64,000 nucleotides of DNA, taken from positions 4,406,729 through 4,470,728 of the forward strand of contig NZ_CP115463.1 in the NCBI RefSeq assembly GCF_027912495.1. The letters are read 5' to 3'. The DNA is from Caulobacter sp. NIBR1757. GTDB lineage: Bacteria; Pseudomonadota; Alphaproteobacteria; Caulobacterales; Caulobacteraceae. Below are positions 1 to 8,664 of the stretch, one piece after another. Under the pieces are notes generated by a model. That model had not been told where the DNA came from, did no database searches, and saw nothing but the letters and a program-made list of their open reading frames with translations. The stretch's first letter is position 1, and the number at the start of each line of letters is the position of its first letter. A program made the translations under genes and the position numbers.

Positions 1-523
1 TCCGGCGGGCCAGGCCGCGCGACAGGAACAGGGCCGCGCCAGCGGCCCCGAAGAACAGAGCCATGGTCAGAGCCAGAAAACGGGGCAGCATCTTGGCCAG
101 GCTGGGGTCCACAACCCCGATGCGAAGTTCGCCTATCTGGCGATTTTCGAAGACCACTGGTTCAGCAAGTATTCTGACACCCGCTTTTGGCGTACCATCA
201 GTTTTCGAGGCAATAACCTTGCCGCTGGCGTCGATGAGTTGTGCTGACACCACCGAGCCGGGTTCGGCCGCCGCGTCGACGGCCGCGCGGGCGCTGGCGA
301 GGTCGCGCCTGGCCAGGGCAGGGGCCGCCACATCGGCCATGATACTGACCAGAACCCCTTGAGTCGTAACGGTTTGCTGGCGCGCGACCGTCCATTGCTG
401 GAACAGGAAGCTGGCGCAGGCGACCAGCAGCACGGCCAGGGTCGTGACCAGGGCCACGCTGGCGATTCGCGCCTGGAAAGGCGCGTGGTGCGCGGGTTCT
501 TGCTGTGGCGTCGGCGTCTGCAT
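1..523 (-). CDS. Partial membrane-anchored sensor protein, N-terminal part
   Basis: The gene reads leftwards and runs off the window edge, so only the first 174 codons are visible. A proline- and glutamine-rich start (MQTPTPQQEPAHH) is followed by a membrane segment at about residues 20-41, an extracytoplasmic domain of about 105 residues, and a second membrane segment (LALTMALFFGAAGAALFLSR) near the cut. This two-helix layout with GELRIGVV just before the second helix is that of CHASE8-like or Cache-like sensor domains, found in front of HAMP, kinase or GGDEF modules. The output domain lies outside the window, so the signalling class is unknown. I chose ATG 523; a TTG at 565 just after AGGA is an alternative start. 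Confidence 0.7.
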   Translation of the reverse strand, partial: MQTPTPQQEPAHHAPFQARIASVALVTTLAVLLVACASFLFQQWTVARQQTVTTQGVLVSIMADVAAPALARRDLASARAAVDAAAEPGSVVSAQLIDASGKVIASKTDGTPKAGVRILAEPVVFENRQIGELRIGVVDPSLAKMLPRFLALTMALFFGAAGAALFLSRGLARR

Positions 524-598
524 TGGCCCGAAGTCTTGCCCCTGTTCCGGAGCCTTATCGCGCAATCTTCCTAACGCTTCGCTTCCAAAGGGAATTCG

Positions 599-641
599 CG
601 TCCAAGGTGCGACAATGTTAACCAATGATTCACCTTGGACG
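599..641. repeat. Perfect 11-bp inverted repeat at a promoter
   Basis: CGTCCAAGGTG (599-609) and CACCTTGGACG (631-641) are exact reverse complements separated by 21 bp. The spacer contains TTAACC and a GANTC site (GATTC, 627-631). The right arm overlaps the -35 hexamer of the promoter for the gene at 706, so an operator is more likely than a terminator. Confidence 0.6.
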
Positions 642-663
642 AGTTTAAGATTTCGTTTACTAT
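635..663 (+). promoter_or_regulatory. Sigma-70-like promoter with a CtrA-like box in the spacer
   Basis: TTGGAC (635-640) is followed after 17 bp by TACTAT (658-663), a good -35/-10 pair. Within the spacer and -10, TTAAGATTTCGTTTAC (645-660) matches the CtrA consensus TTAA-N7-TTAAC with one mismatch. It drives the small gene at 706. CtrA control is inferred from the motif only. Confidence 0.5.
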
Positions 664-705
664 CCTTACTGACCGGTTAACCGGGGATTTCAGGAGGGTG
701 TGAAA

Positions 706-1038
706 GTGGACAAGGCATTTGTGGCTCAACGCGTGGCCACCAAGCTGTTCTCGACCGAGAAGGCCATTGATGCGGCCATGGTCGAAGCGGCTGAACTGCT
801 GGCCGGCGCCGTAGAGGCCCGCGCCCAGCTGAAGCTGTCGGCGGTGACCGGCGACAAGGCCCAGGCCAAGCTGGTGGAGGCCATCGGCGCCCTCGCCCAG
901 GCCCGGACCGCGATCGTCGAGATGCACCATGAAATGGCGGACCTGAAGCTCCGCGTCGGCATTCGCACCAAGCTGATCGGTGTCGAAGAAAAGCCGGAAG
1001 AAGAAACCAAGCCCAAGGGGCTGCGGGAAGTCGGCTAA
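706..1038 (+). CDS. Conserved small alpha-helical protein, function unknown
   Basis: This 110-residue protein starts MDKAFVAQRVATKLF and is predicted almost wholly helical, with many Ala, Glu and Lys and no signal peptide or membrane segment. The charged tail (EEKPEEETKPKG) suggests a soluble cytoplasmic protein. I chose GTG 706, eight bases after AGGAGG (692-697), over GTG 700, which is only two bases from it. I recognise it as a Caulobacterales-type hypothetical but no function. The strong promoter, inverted repeat and CtrA-like box upstream suggest cell-cycle or developmental control. A strong terminator follows. Confidence 0.8.
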   Translation: MDKAFVAQRVATKLFSTEKAIDAAMVEAAELLAGAVEARAQLKLSAVTGDKAQAKLVEAIGALAQARTAIVEMHHEMADLKLRVGIRTKLIGVEEKPEEETKPKGLREVG

Positions 1039-1063
1039 CCTCGACGACCACCGACTTTTGGAG

Positions 1064-1100
1064 GCGCGCCGGACCCCAGGTCCGGCGCGCTTTTCTTTTG
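1064..1100 (+). terminator. Rho-independent terminator
   Basis: GCGCGCCGGACC (1064-1075) pairs perfectly with GGTCCGGCGCGC (1079-1090) across a 3-base loop, followed by TTTTCTTTT. It lies 25 bases after the stop of the small gene ending at 1038. Confidence 0.9.
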
Positions 1101-1170
1101 GGCTCGGCGCAAAGGGCGCGGTCTCCAGGTCCAGCAGGGAAAGTTGCGATAGTTTAACTGGTTTCGTTTC

Positions 1171-1194
1171 AGGGTTGGCCTAGAGGCTAACCCT
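1171..1194. promoter_or_regulatory. Near-palindrome upstream of a membrane protein gene
   Basis: AGGGTTGGCCT and AGGCTAACCCT are reverse complements at 10 of 11 positions with a 2-base centre. The element sits 64 bases before the ATG at 1258 and could be an operator. No regulator can be assigned. Confidence 0.35.
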
Positions 1195-1257
1195 GTTTGA
1201 AGTGAAGCCACGCTTCCCTTCGCGAGATTACCCTCCACCGGCCTGCCGCGAGCCCGA

Positions 1258-1713
1258 ATGACACAGTATCTGCCCTTTCTGATCGTCTGGCTGGCAGTGC
1301 TGGCGACGTTCGTGTTCGCTGTCCTGAAGGGCGGGATTGCGGAGCGCTTCGCCGCGACCCTGGTCGTCATCGGCGCGCTGTACGCCTTTGGCGTCGGGCG
1401 GCTTCTCGACAACGAGATGCGCACCCTGGCCCTGCTGCTCGGCGATTTCCTGCTGGCCATGGGGTTCCTGACCCTGGCCGTGCGTTACGCCAGCCTCTGG
1501 CTCGGCGGCGCGATGCTGCTGCAGGCCGTGCAGTTCACCCTGCACGCCTGGTACATGCTGGGCGAACGCCGTCCCGACATGTTCCACGTCATCGTCAACA
1601 ACGCCGATACGGTCGGCATCCTGCTGTGCATCGTGCTGGGCACCGCCACCGCCTGGCGTCGCCGCGGTGAACGGCAGACGACGGCCGGCGCCGCGGCGCC
1701 CGAGGCCGGCTAG
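1258..1713 (+). CDS. Four-helix inner-membrane protein, function unknown
   Basis: The 151-residue product has four hydrophobic segments (about residues 4-22, 30-48, 58-95 and 117-137) and a basic C-terminus (WRRRGERQ), placing the tail in the cytoplasm. There is no conserved catalytic motif I recognise. It converges on the EamA transporter and the two genes share the CTAG at 1710-1713 as both stop codons. Only a conserved-hypothetical call is justified. Confidence 0.75.
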   Translation: MTQYLPFLIVWLAVLATFVFAVLKGGIAERFAATLVVIGALYAFGVGRLLDNEMRTLALLLGDFLLAMGFLTLAVRYASLWLGGAMLLQAVQFTLHAWYMLGERRPDMFHVIVNNADTVGILLCIVLGTATAWRRRGERQTTAGAAAPEAG

Positions 1714-2636
1714 GCCGGATCCTTCGCCGCCGACCGCCAGGTCGTCAGGCCAACCCCCAGCAGGATCAGGCCGAGCGCCACAAAGGCGGTCCAGCCCGGC
1801 CGCTCGCCCATCAGCACGACGCCGAGGCCCGTCGCCCACAGCGGCGCCAGATACATCGACATGCTCATGAACACCGGCCCGCGCCGCTGGACCAGCCAGA
1901 CGTAGCCGACACTGCCGAGCCCAGTGGAGAAAACGCCGAGCGCGGTGACCGCCGCCAGGGCCTTGACCGGCGGCATCGGCGGCAGCGGGGTGGTCGCCAG
2001 AGCGCCGACGGTGGCGAAGGCCAGGCCGGTCAACAGCATCAACAAAGCCCCGGCCGTAGAGCTGACCGGCGGCGCCTTGCGGGCGAAGATGTTGGACACC
2101 GCATACATCAGGCCGCCGAGAATGGCCGCGCCCAGCGCCAGCCCCTCGACCGCGCCGCCGGCCACCGACCGCGGCCAAACCAGCACCACCAACCCGACAA
2201 ATCCCAGCCCGACGCCAAGGCCGCGGCGCAGGTCGAGCCGCTCGGCCGGCAGCAGCACATGGGCCAGGGCCGCCGTGAACAGCGGCGAGGAGCCGTTGCA
2301 GATGGCGTTGATGGCGCTGGGCAGGCCCTGGGCGGCATAGGCGAAGAAGAAGAACGGCAAGGCCATGCCGACCAGTCCGACGGCCGCGTACCAGCCCCAG
2401 GCCGCGTGCGGCCGGGGCAACAGGGGCGGCAGCCGCTCGCCCCGGACAACGAAGATCACCGCCAGCACGAGGGTGGCGACGCTCATCCGCACCACCGTGT
2501 TCCAGGCCGGCGGAATGTCGTGCACGGCGATCTTCAGCCCGGCGAAGGCCGACCCCCAGGCGATGACCAGGGCGGCCAGCACCAGCCAGTCGAGGGCGGG
2601 CGCGGGACTGCGGGCGGGGGCGGCGGTGGGGGTCAT
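1710..2636 (-). CDS. EamA/DMT-family transporter
   Basis: The 308-residue protein has about ten transmembrane helices in two repeated EamA halves, with the family-typical WGSAFAGLKIA near the N-terminus and a late segment ending GLILLGVGLTTW. DMT/EamA proteins usually export metabolites or amino acids, but the substrate cannot be read from sequence. ATG 2636 (MTPTAAPARSP) is preferred because an upstream TTG at 2678 would add a basic non-conserved stretch. It stands next to serC but on the opposite strand, so a link to serine export is only a guess. Confidence 0.88.
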   Translation of the reverse strand: MTPTAAPARSPAPALDWLVLAALVIAWGSAFAGLKIAVHDIPPAWNTVVRMSVATLVLAVIFVVRGERLPPLLPRPHAAWGWYAAVGLVGMALPFFFFAYAAQGLPSAINAICNGSSPLFTAALAHVLLPAERLDLRRGLGVGLGFVGLVVLVWPRSVAGGAVEGLALGAAILGGLMYAVSNIFARKAPPVSSTAGALLMLLTGLAFATVGALATTPLPPMPPVKALAAVTALGVFSTGLGSVGYVWLVQRRGPVFMSMSMYLAPLWATGLGVVLMGERPGWTAFVALGLILLGVGLTTWRSAAKDPA

Positions 2637-2778
2637 CAGGCGGGGTGATAGGGGGCGTCGCGACCGCTGTCGTCTCAATCCCTGTTTCCGATTGCGGCGG
2701 CGGCCTCAACGGAGCCCTCAAGGTCGAATGAGAAAATCTCCGCTTGCCGCGCCGCACAAATTCCTGTCCTTAGGCGGC

Positions 2779-2824
2779 GGGCCAGGCCTCCCCAACGAGG
2801 CCCAGTCCATCTGTGAGGATGGGA
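2779..2824 (+). ncRNA. Probable serC leader RNA motif
   Basis: Two hairpins lie directly before serC: GGCCTC/GAGGCC (2785-2790 with 2797-2802) and CCATC/GATGG (2807-2811 with 2818-2822), the second ending at the GGGAGA ribosome-binding site. The alphaproteobacterial serC RNA motif is described as paired hairpins immediately upstream of serC-serA. Position and layout fit; a covariance-model search would decide. Confidence 0.55.
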
Positions 2825-2833
2825 GACATCGCT

Positions 2834-4012
2834 ATGACTACCTCGACCCCGGCCATGCCCGGAGTGCGCCCCGCGCGCCCTGAATTTTCGTCCGGCCCCT
2901 GCGCCAAGCGCCCCGGATGGACCCCCGAAAACCTGAAGGACGCCGTGCTCGGCCGCTCGCACCGGGGCAAACCCGGCAAGGCGGCGCTGAAACGCGCCAT
3001 CGACCAGACCCGTGAGATTCTCGAGGTTCCGGCCGACTACCTGATCGGCATCGTCCCCGGCTCCGACACCGGCGCCGTCGAGATGGCCCTGTGGTCGCTG
3101 CTCGGCCCCAAGCCGGTTCAGCTTCTCGCCTTTGAATCCTTCGGCAAGGACTGGGTGACCGACGTCACCAAGCAGCTGAAGCTGCCCGACGTCGAGGTGC
3201 TGGACGCCCCCTACGGCCTGCTGCCGGACCTCACCAAGGTGCGCCCCGACGCCGACCTGGTGTTCACCTGGAACGGCACCACCTCCGGCGTGCGCGTGCC
3301 GAACGGCGACTTCATCGCCGCGGATCGCACCGGCCTGACCATCTGCGACGCCACCAGCGCCGCCTTCGCGCAGAAGCTCGACTGGGCCAAGCTCGATGTC
3401 GTCACCTACAGCTGGCAGAAGGCGCTCGGCGGGGAGGCCGCCCATGGCGTGCTGATCCTCTCGCCCCGCGCCGTCGAGCGGCTGGAGAGCCATACCCCGG
3501 CCTGGCCGATGCCGAAACTCTTCCGCATGACCAAGGGCGGCAAGATCAACGCCGAGATCTTCGAAGGCGCGACGATCAACACCCCCTCCATGCTCTGCGT
3601 CGAGGACTATCTCGACGCCCTGACCTGGTCGAAGGACGTCGGCGGCCTCAAGGGCCTCAACGCCCGCGCCGACGCCAACTTCGCGGCCCTCGCCGCCTGG
3701 GTGGAAAAGACCGCCTGGGTCGACTTCCTGGCCGTCGATCCGGCCACCCGCTCCAACACCAGCGTCTGCCTGAAGGTCGTCGACCCCAAGATCGCCGCCC
3801 TGCCCGCCGACGCCCAAGCCGACTTCGCCAAGAAGCTGGCCTCCTTGCTGGAGAAGGAAAAGGCGGCCTTTGACATCGGTGGCTACCGCGACGCGCCTCC
3901 CGGCCTTCGCATCTGGTGCGGCTGCACCATCGAAGCCGCCGACGTCGAAGCCCTGACCCCCTGGCTGGACTGGGCCTTCGCAACGGTGTCGTCCGAACTC
4001 ACGGGCGCCTGA
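2834..4012 (+). CDS. serC: Phosphoserine aminotransferase
   Basis: This 392-residue PLP enzyme converts 3-phosphohydroxypyruvate and glutamate to phosphoserine, the second step of serine synthesis in the cytoplasm. The fold-type-I signature surrounds the Schiff-base lysine K196 ([15 protein letters not shown]), and the N-terminal [12 protein letters not shown] matches alphaproteobacterial SerC. ATG 2834 follows GGGAGA by eight bases; an upstream in-frame ATG at 2819 lies inside the leader hairpin. serA follows 152 bases downstream, so the two form the usual serine pair, probably controlled by the leader hairpins. Confidence 0.96.
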   Translation: MTTSTPAMPGVRPARPEFSSGPCAKRPGWTPENLKDAVLGRSHRGKPGKAALKRAIDQTREILEVPADYLIGIVPGSDTGAVEMALWSLLGPKPVQLLAFESFGKDWVTDVTKQLKLPDVEVLDAPYGLLPDLTKVRPDADLVFTWNGTTSGVRVPNGDFIAADRTGLTICDATSAAFAQKLDWAKLDVVTYSWQKALGGEAAHGVLILSPRAVERLESHTPAWPMPKLFRMTKGGKINAEIFEGATINTPSMLCVEDYLDALTWSKDVGGLKGLNARADANFAALAAWVEKTAWVDFLAVDPATRSNTSVCLKVVDPKIAALPADAQADFAKKLASLLEKEKAAFDIGGYRDAPPGLRIWCGCTIEAADVEALTPWLDWAFATVSSELTGA

Positions 4013-4140
4013 GACCCCCTCAGTCGCCCCGGATGAAGTCCGGGGCGACAGCTCCCCTGAGGGGGAGCGACCGCCGCAACAATTGCCTCCTCACCGTCCC
4101 TCCCCCTCAGGGGGAGGTGGCCCGAAGGGCCGGAGGGGGT
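4013..4140. repeat. Back-to-back pair of double-hairpin intergenic repeats
   Basis: On the right, CCTCCCCC/GGGGGAGG (4099-4117) is followed by GGCCC/GGGCC (4119-4131) and a GGAGGGGGT tail (4132-4140). On the left, ACCCCCTCA-like sequence, an 11-bp hairpin (GTCGCCCCGGA/TCCGGGGCGAC) and GCTCCCC/GGGGAGC (4051-4068) look like the same unit inverted. It fills the serC-serA gap. Confidence 0.65.
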
Positions 4141-4164
4141 CACCGCCATCAAAGGACTACCTCC

Positions 4165-5742
4165 ATGCCCCGCGTTCTGATTGCTGACAAACTGTCGCCC
4201 GCCGCCGTCGAGATCTTCGCCAAGCGCGGGGTCCAGGCAGACGTCATCACCGGCCTCTCGAAAGAGGAACTGCTGAAGATCATCGGCGACTACGACGGCC
4301 TGGCCGTCCGCAGCGCCACCAAGGCCGACAAGGATGTGCTGGCCGCCGCCGTCAACATGAAGGTCATCGGCCGGGCCGGCATCGGGGTCGACAACGTCGA
4401 TATCCCGGCCGCCACCGCCCGCGGCATCGTGGTGATGAACACGCCGTTCGGCAACTCGATCACCACCGCCGAGCACGCCATCGCCATGATGTTCGCCCTG
4501 GCCCGTGAACTGCCCGCCGCCGACGCCTCCACCCAGGCCGGCAAGTGGGAGAAGAACCGCTTCATGGGGGTGGAGCTGTTCAACAAGACCCTCGGCCTGA
4601 TCGGCTGCGGCAACATCGGCAGCCTGGTCGCCGAGCGGGCCCTGGGCCTGAAGATGAAGGTCATCGCCTACGACCCCTTCCTGTCGGCCGAACGCGCCGT
4701 CGAGCTCGGGGTCGAAAAGGTCGAGATCGACGAGCTGATCGAACGCGCCGAGTTCATCACCCTGCACACCCCACTGACCGACAAGACCCGCAACATCCTG
4801 TCGGCCGAGGCCCTGGCGAAGACCCGCAAAGGCGTGCGGATCATCAACTGCGCCCGCGGCGGCCTGGTCGATGAGGCGGCCCTGCGCGCCGGCCTCGACT
4901 CGGGCCACATCGGCGGCGCGGCCTTCGACGTCTTCGTGCAGGAGCCGGCTGGCCCTGAGAACCCCCTGTTCGGCGCCCCCAACTTCATCGCCACCCCGCA
5001 CCTGGGCGCCAGCACCGCCGAGGCCCAGGAGAATGTGGCCCTGCAGGTGGCCGAACAGATCAGCGACTACCTGCTGACCGGAGCCATCACCAACGCCCTC
5101 AACAGCCCCTCGATCACCGCCGACGAAGCGCCGAAGCTGAAGCCCTTCGTGGCCCTGGCCGAGAAGCTCGGCCTGTTCGCCGGCCAGATGATGGACCCGG
5201 GCCTGAAAGCCATCGAGGTCGCCTACATCGGCGAGGTCGCCAAGCTGAACGTCAAGCCGATGACGGCCGCCGCCCTGGCCGGCGTGCTGCGCCCGATGCT
5301 GGCCGAGATCAACATGGTCAGCGCGCCCGCGATTGCAAAAGAACGGGGCGTGACGGTGTCGGAAAACCGCCAGGAGCTGTCGCCGGTCTATGACAGCCTG
5401 ATCCGCATCACGATCACCACGCAGGCGGGCGAGAAATCCTTCGCCGGGGCGGTGATCGGCGGCATCCCGCGCATCGTCGAGGTCAAGGGCATGGAGCTGG
5501 ACGCCCCGTTCGGGAACGCCATGCTCTACGTCAACAACCTCGACAAGCCGGGCTTCATCGGCGCGCTGGGCGGCATGCTGGGCGAGGCGGCGGTCAACAT
5601 CGCCACCTTCAACCTCGGCCGCGTCGGCGCCGGCGACGACGCCATCGCCCTGGTCGGCGTCGACCAGGCGCCGGACGCCGAACTGCTGGCGCGGATCCAG
5701 GCCCTGCCGCACGTCAAGGAAGTGCGGGCTCTGGTGTTCTGA
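4165..5742 (+). CDS. serA: D-3-phosphoglycerate dehydrogenase
   Basis: The 525-residue enzyme catalyses the NAD-dependent first step of serine synthesis. Residues 1-300 carry the D-2-hydroxyacid dehydrogenase core: the Rossmann motif GLIGCGNIG, the arginine region CARGGLVDE and the catalytic histidine in TPHLGAST. An intervening domain and a C-terminal ACT domain (FGNAMLYVNNLDKPGFIGAL onward) follow, so this is the long form, which can be allosterically inhibited by serine. The start ATG 4165 gives MPRVLIADKLSP, typical of the family. It follows serC on the same strand. Confidence 0.96.
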   Translation: MPRVLIADKLSPAAVEIFAKRGVQADVITGLSKEELLKIIGDYDGLAVRSATKADKDVLAAAVNMKVIGRAGIGVDNVDIPAATARGIVVMNTPFGNSITTAEHAIAMMFALARELPAADASTQAGKWEKNRFMGVELFNKTLGLIGCGNIGSLVAERALGLKMKVIAYDPFLSAERAVELGVEKVEIDELIERAEFITLHTPLTDKTRNILSAEALAKTRKGVRIINCARGGLVDEAALRAGLDSGHIGGAAFDVFVQEPAGPENPLFGAPNFIATPHLGASTAEAQENVALQVAEQISDYLLTGAITNALNSPSITADEAPKLKPFVALAEKLGLFAGQMMDPGLKAIEVAYIGEVAKLNVKPMTAAALAGVLRPMLAEINMVSAPAIAKERGVTVSENRQELSPVYDSLIRITITTQAGEKSFAGAVIGGIPRIVEVKGMELDAPFGNAMLYVNNLDKPGFIGALGGMLGEAAVNIATFNLGRVGAGDDAIALVGVDQAPDAELLARIQALPHVKEVRALVF

Positions 5743-5749
5743 GGCAACC

Positions 5750-5837
5750 GAGATACGGGGACACTATACCTATCTCTTGGCGCCGACCGCGCTGCTGCGC
5801 CATGGGTTGCGAGATAGGTATAGTGTCCCCGTATCTC
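5750..5837. repeat. Perfect 27-bp inverted repeat, REP/RAYT type
   Basis: The 27 bases at 5750-5776 and 5811-5837 are exact reverse complements around a 34-base loop. The arm contains GGGGACACTATACC, a motif I associate with REP-like sequences mobilised by RAYT (Y1-type) transposases. No RAYT gene is in the window. It lies between serA and the purine permease and could also act as a transcriptional hairpin. Confidence 0.75.
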
Positions 5838-5897
5838 TCCACCGGCGCTTGACGGCCTTCCAACGCCCGGCCCTACTCCTCCATGGGAGGGCCCTTC

Positions 5898-7271
5898 ATG
5901 ATCAGCCGTTTCTTCCGCCTGGCGGAAAACAACACCAGCGTTCGCACCGAGGCGCTGGCCGGCGTCACCACCTTCCTGACCATGGCCTACATCATCCTGG
6001 TCAATCCCGGCATCCTCAGCCAGGCCGGCATGCCGGCCGCCGCCGTGGTCGTGGCCACCTGTCTGGCGGCCGGGATCGGCAGCATCCTGATGGGCGTGAT
6101 CGCCAACTATCCCATCGCCCTGGCTCCCGGCATGGGGCTGAACGCCTACTTCACCTACACGGTGGTGCTCGGCATGGGCCTGCCCTGGCAGACGGCGCTC
6201 GGGGCCGTCTTCATCTCCGGCGCCGCCTTCCTGATCATGACCCTGGCCGGCCTGCGCCAGCTGATCGTCGCGGCCATCCCCCGGCCGCTGTTCGCCTCCA
6301 TCGCCGCCGGCATCGGCCTGTTCATCGCCTTCATCGGGCTCAAGAACGCCGGCATCGTCGTCGCCCACCCGGCCACCACCGTGGCGCTCGGCGACCTGAC
6401 CAGCCCCGCCGCCCTCGTCGCCCTGCTGGGCCTGGCGGTCATCGCCCTGCTGCAGGTGTGGAACGTCCGCGCCGCCATTCTGATCGGCATCGTCGTGGCC
6501 AGCGCCCTCGGCTGGCTCCTCGGCCTGGTCGCCTTCAAGCCCGAGCCCATCGACCCGGCCGCCCTGACCGCCACCCTGTTCAAGGCCGACATCCCGGCCG
6601 CTCTCGGCCTCGGCCCGAACGGCAAGGGGCTCTCCATCGGCCTGGTCGAGATCCTCTTCGTCTTCCTGTTCGTCGATCTGTTCGACAACCTCGGCACCCT
6701 GGTCGCCGTCTCAAAGCGGGCGGGCCTGGTCCGGCCGGACGGCTCGATCCCCCGCCTCAACCGCATCTTCGTCGCCGACAGCCTGGCCACCATGATCGGG
6801 GCCGGCGCGGGGACCAGCACCACCGTCAGCTATATCGAGAGCGCTGCCGGGGTCTCGGCCGGCGGCCGGACGGGCCTGACCGCCGTGGTCACCGGCCTGC
6901 TGTTCCTGCTGGCCATCGCCTTCGCCCCCTTCGCCAGCGCCATTCCGGCAGCCGCCACCGCCCCGGCCCTGATCCTGGTCGGCGCCCTGATGATGGCGCC
7001 TCTGGCGGAAGCCGACTGGACCGACCCCCAGGTCGCCATCCCCGCCTTCCTGACCCTGATCATGATCCCCCTGACCTTCTCCATCGCCAACGGCCTGGCC
7101 ATGGGCGTCATCAGCTTCGCCATCCTCAAGCTCGTCCGCCCGCGCCCGGCGGTCGTCCCGGTGGAGGGCCTTCTCGGCCGCAAAGTCCTGGGCGTCAGCT
7201 TCGGCGACCTGTTCCTCTACGCCCTGGCGGCGTTGTGCATCGCGCGGTTCGTGTGGCTGGGCGGGGAATAG
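5898..7271 (+). CDS. NCS2-family purine/guanine-hypoxanthine permease
   Basis: The 457-residue membrane protein matches the AzgA/PbuG/GhxP branch of NCS2 transporters, which take up adenine, guanine or hypoxanthine with protons. Diagnostic stretches are EALAGVTTFLTMAYI near the N-terminus, APGMGLNAYFTY, FVDLFDNLGTL and the GAGTSTTVSYIESAAG loop. About fourteen hydrophobic segments are present. I chose ATG 5898 because GGAGGG lies six bases upstream; an ATG at 5883 would place that ribosome-binding site inside the gene. Exact purine specificity is not determinable. Confidence 0.93.
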   Translation: MISRFFRLAENNTSVRTEALAGVTTFLTMAYIILVNPGILSQAGMPAAAVVVATCLAAGIGSILMGVIANYPIALAPGMGLNAYFTYTVVLGMGLPWQTALGAVFISGAAFLIMTLAGLRQLIVAAIPRPLFASIAAGIGLFIAFIGLKNAGIVVAHPATTVALGDLTSPAALVALLGLAVIALLQVWNVRAAILIGIVVASALGWLLGLVAFKPEPIDPAALTATLFKADIPAALGLGPNGKGLSIGLVEILFVFLFVDLFDNLGTLVAVSKRAGLVRPDGSIPRLNRIFVADSLATMIGAGAGTSTTVSYIESAAGVSAGGRTGLTAVVTGLLFLLAIAFAPFASAIPAAATAPALILVGALMMAPLAEADWTDPQVAIPAFLTLIMIPLTFSIANGLAMGVISFAILKLVRPRPAVVPVEGLLGRKVLGVSFGDLFLYALAALCIARFVWLGGE

Positions 7272-7321
7272 CTGTTTGCGCGACCCCGGCCTTTCGGCTA
7301 CAGAACCGCTCCCTGATCAAG

Positions 7322-7398
<77 letters not shown>

Positions 7399-7415
7399 GG
7401 GCTTCACGCCCCCTC

Positions 7416-8513
7416 CTACATCAGCAGCACCACCTTGATGCAGTCGCCGTGATGCTGGGCGGCGATGGCCTCGTTGATCTGGCTGAAGGGGAAGGTCTGG
7501 ATCAGGCGGTCGAAGGGCAGGCGGCCGGCGCGCCAGTGGTCCATCAGTTCCGGCAGGAAGACGTCCGGGTCGCTGTCGCCCTCGATGATGCCCTTCACGG
7601 TGTGGCCGAAGGTCATGATGCTGTTGACGTCACCCGGCGTCGGCGTGCCCGGCGGGGTGATGCCGACGATGCCGAACACCCCCTTGGAAGCCAGGGCGCC
7701 CATCACCGCCTGCTGCACGGCCGGCACGCCGCTGGTGTCGAAGGCGTAGTCGACGCCGCCGGGCAGGATGGCCCGCACGGCCGCCGTCAGGTCCGGGGTG
7801 GCGGCCGGGTCGATAACATGGGTGGCGCCGAACTCGCGGGCCAGGTCGCGGCGGGCGGCCTGGGGCTCGACCAGGATGATGGTCTTGCAGCCCTGGATCT
7901 TCGCCCCCATCACGGCGCTGAGGCCCACGGGCCCACCGCCGGTGATCAGCAGGGATGAGCCCGCCTCGCAGGCCAGCGACCGCATGACGCCGCCGGCCCC
8001 CGTCTGGATACCGCAGCCCAGCGGCCCGATGAGTTCGAGCGGCAGGTCGTCCGGGACCTTCACCAGGTTGCGCTCGTAGGTGATGGCGTGGCTGGCGAAG
8101 GAGGACTGGCCGAAGAAGCTGCCGCCCACCGGGGTTTCGCCATCGTGCAGGGTACGGCTGCCGTCGGTGCGCATGCCGATGTAGTTGAGCATCGGCATGG
8201 TCTCGCAATAGGCCGCGTCGCCGCGGTCGCAGCGTGAGCAATGCCCGCAGGAGCGGAAGGTCATCGCCACCCGGTCGCCGGGCGCCACCTTGGTCACCCT
8301 GGCGCCGACCGACTCGACGATGCCTGATCCCTCGTGGCCAAGAACGGCCGGCGGCGGGATCATCTCGCCTTCCTTGAAGACGATGTCGGTGTGGCAGACC
8401 CCGACCGCGACGATGCGCACCAGCACCTCGTCCTCGCGCGGATCGTCGAGCGTCAGGGTGCGGAACTCGAAGGGCTTGCCCGCGCCCGTCGCAACGGCGG
8501 CCAGAACGTCCAT
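7416..8513 (-). CDS. Zinc-dependent alcohol dehydrogenase (class III/aryl-alcohol type)
   Basis: The 365-residue medium-chain dehydrogenase contains the catalytic-zinc motifs GVCHTD and GHEGSGIVE, four structural-zinc cysteines in [16 protein letters not shown], and the NAD-binding GGGPVG. The active-site region [14 protein letters not shown] supplies the third zinc ligand. The family oxidises primary or aryl alcohols, but the substrate is not readable here. The gene stands alone, its stop only 18 bases beyond the convergent tRNA. Start ATG 8513 gives [17 protein letters not shown]. Confidence 0.94.
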   Translation of the reverse strand: MDVLAAVATGAGKPFEFRTLTLDDPREDEVLVRIVAVGVCHTDIVFKEGEMIPPPAVLGHEGSGIVESVGARVTKVAPGDRVAMTFRSCGHCSRCDRGDAAYCETMPMLNYIGMRTDGSRTLHDGETPVGGSFFGQSSFASHAITYERNLVKVPDDLPLELIGPLGCGIQTGAGGVMRSLACEAGSSLLITGGGPVGLSAVMGAKIQGCKTIILVEPQAARRDLAREFGATHVIDPAATPDLTAAVRAILPGGVDYAFDTSGVPAVQQAVMGALASKGVFGIVGITPPGTPTPGDVNSIMTFGHTVKGIIEGDSDPDVFLPELMDHWRAGRLPFDRLIQTFPFSQINEAIAAQHHGDCIKVVLLM

Positions 8514-8664
8514 GCTGATCTCTCCCAGGCGGCCGCGCGACCGGCGGCGTTCCGGGGCAGCCTAAGCCGGCTTCCGTGGCGGAGGGGAAGATGTCGATTT
8601 AGGCTGGACTGCCGCCACGTCGCGCGCGTCAATCTGCCCGCAACGATACGGCAGGAGGGACACC

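Noticed and set aside
3883..5712. Long open frame of 609 codons on the minus strand opposite serA
   Set aside because: It is a shadow produced by the high-GC codon bias of serA: no start signal, no family similarity, and His/Gln/Gly-rich composition typical of antisense frames.
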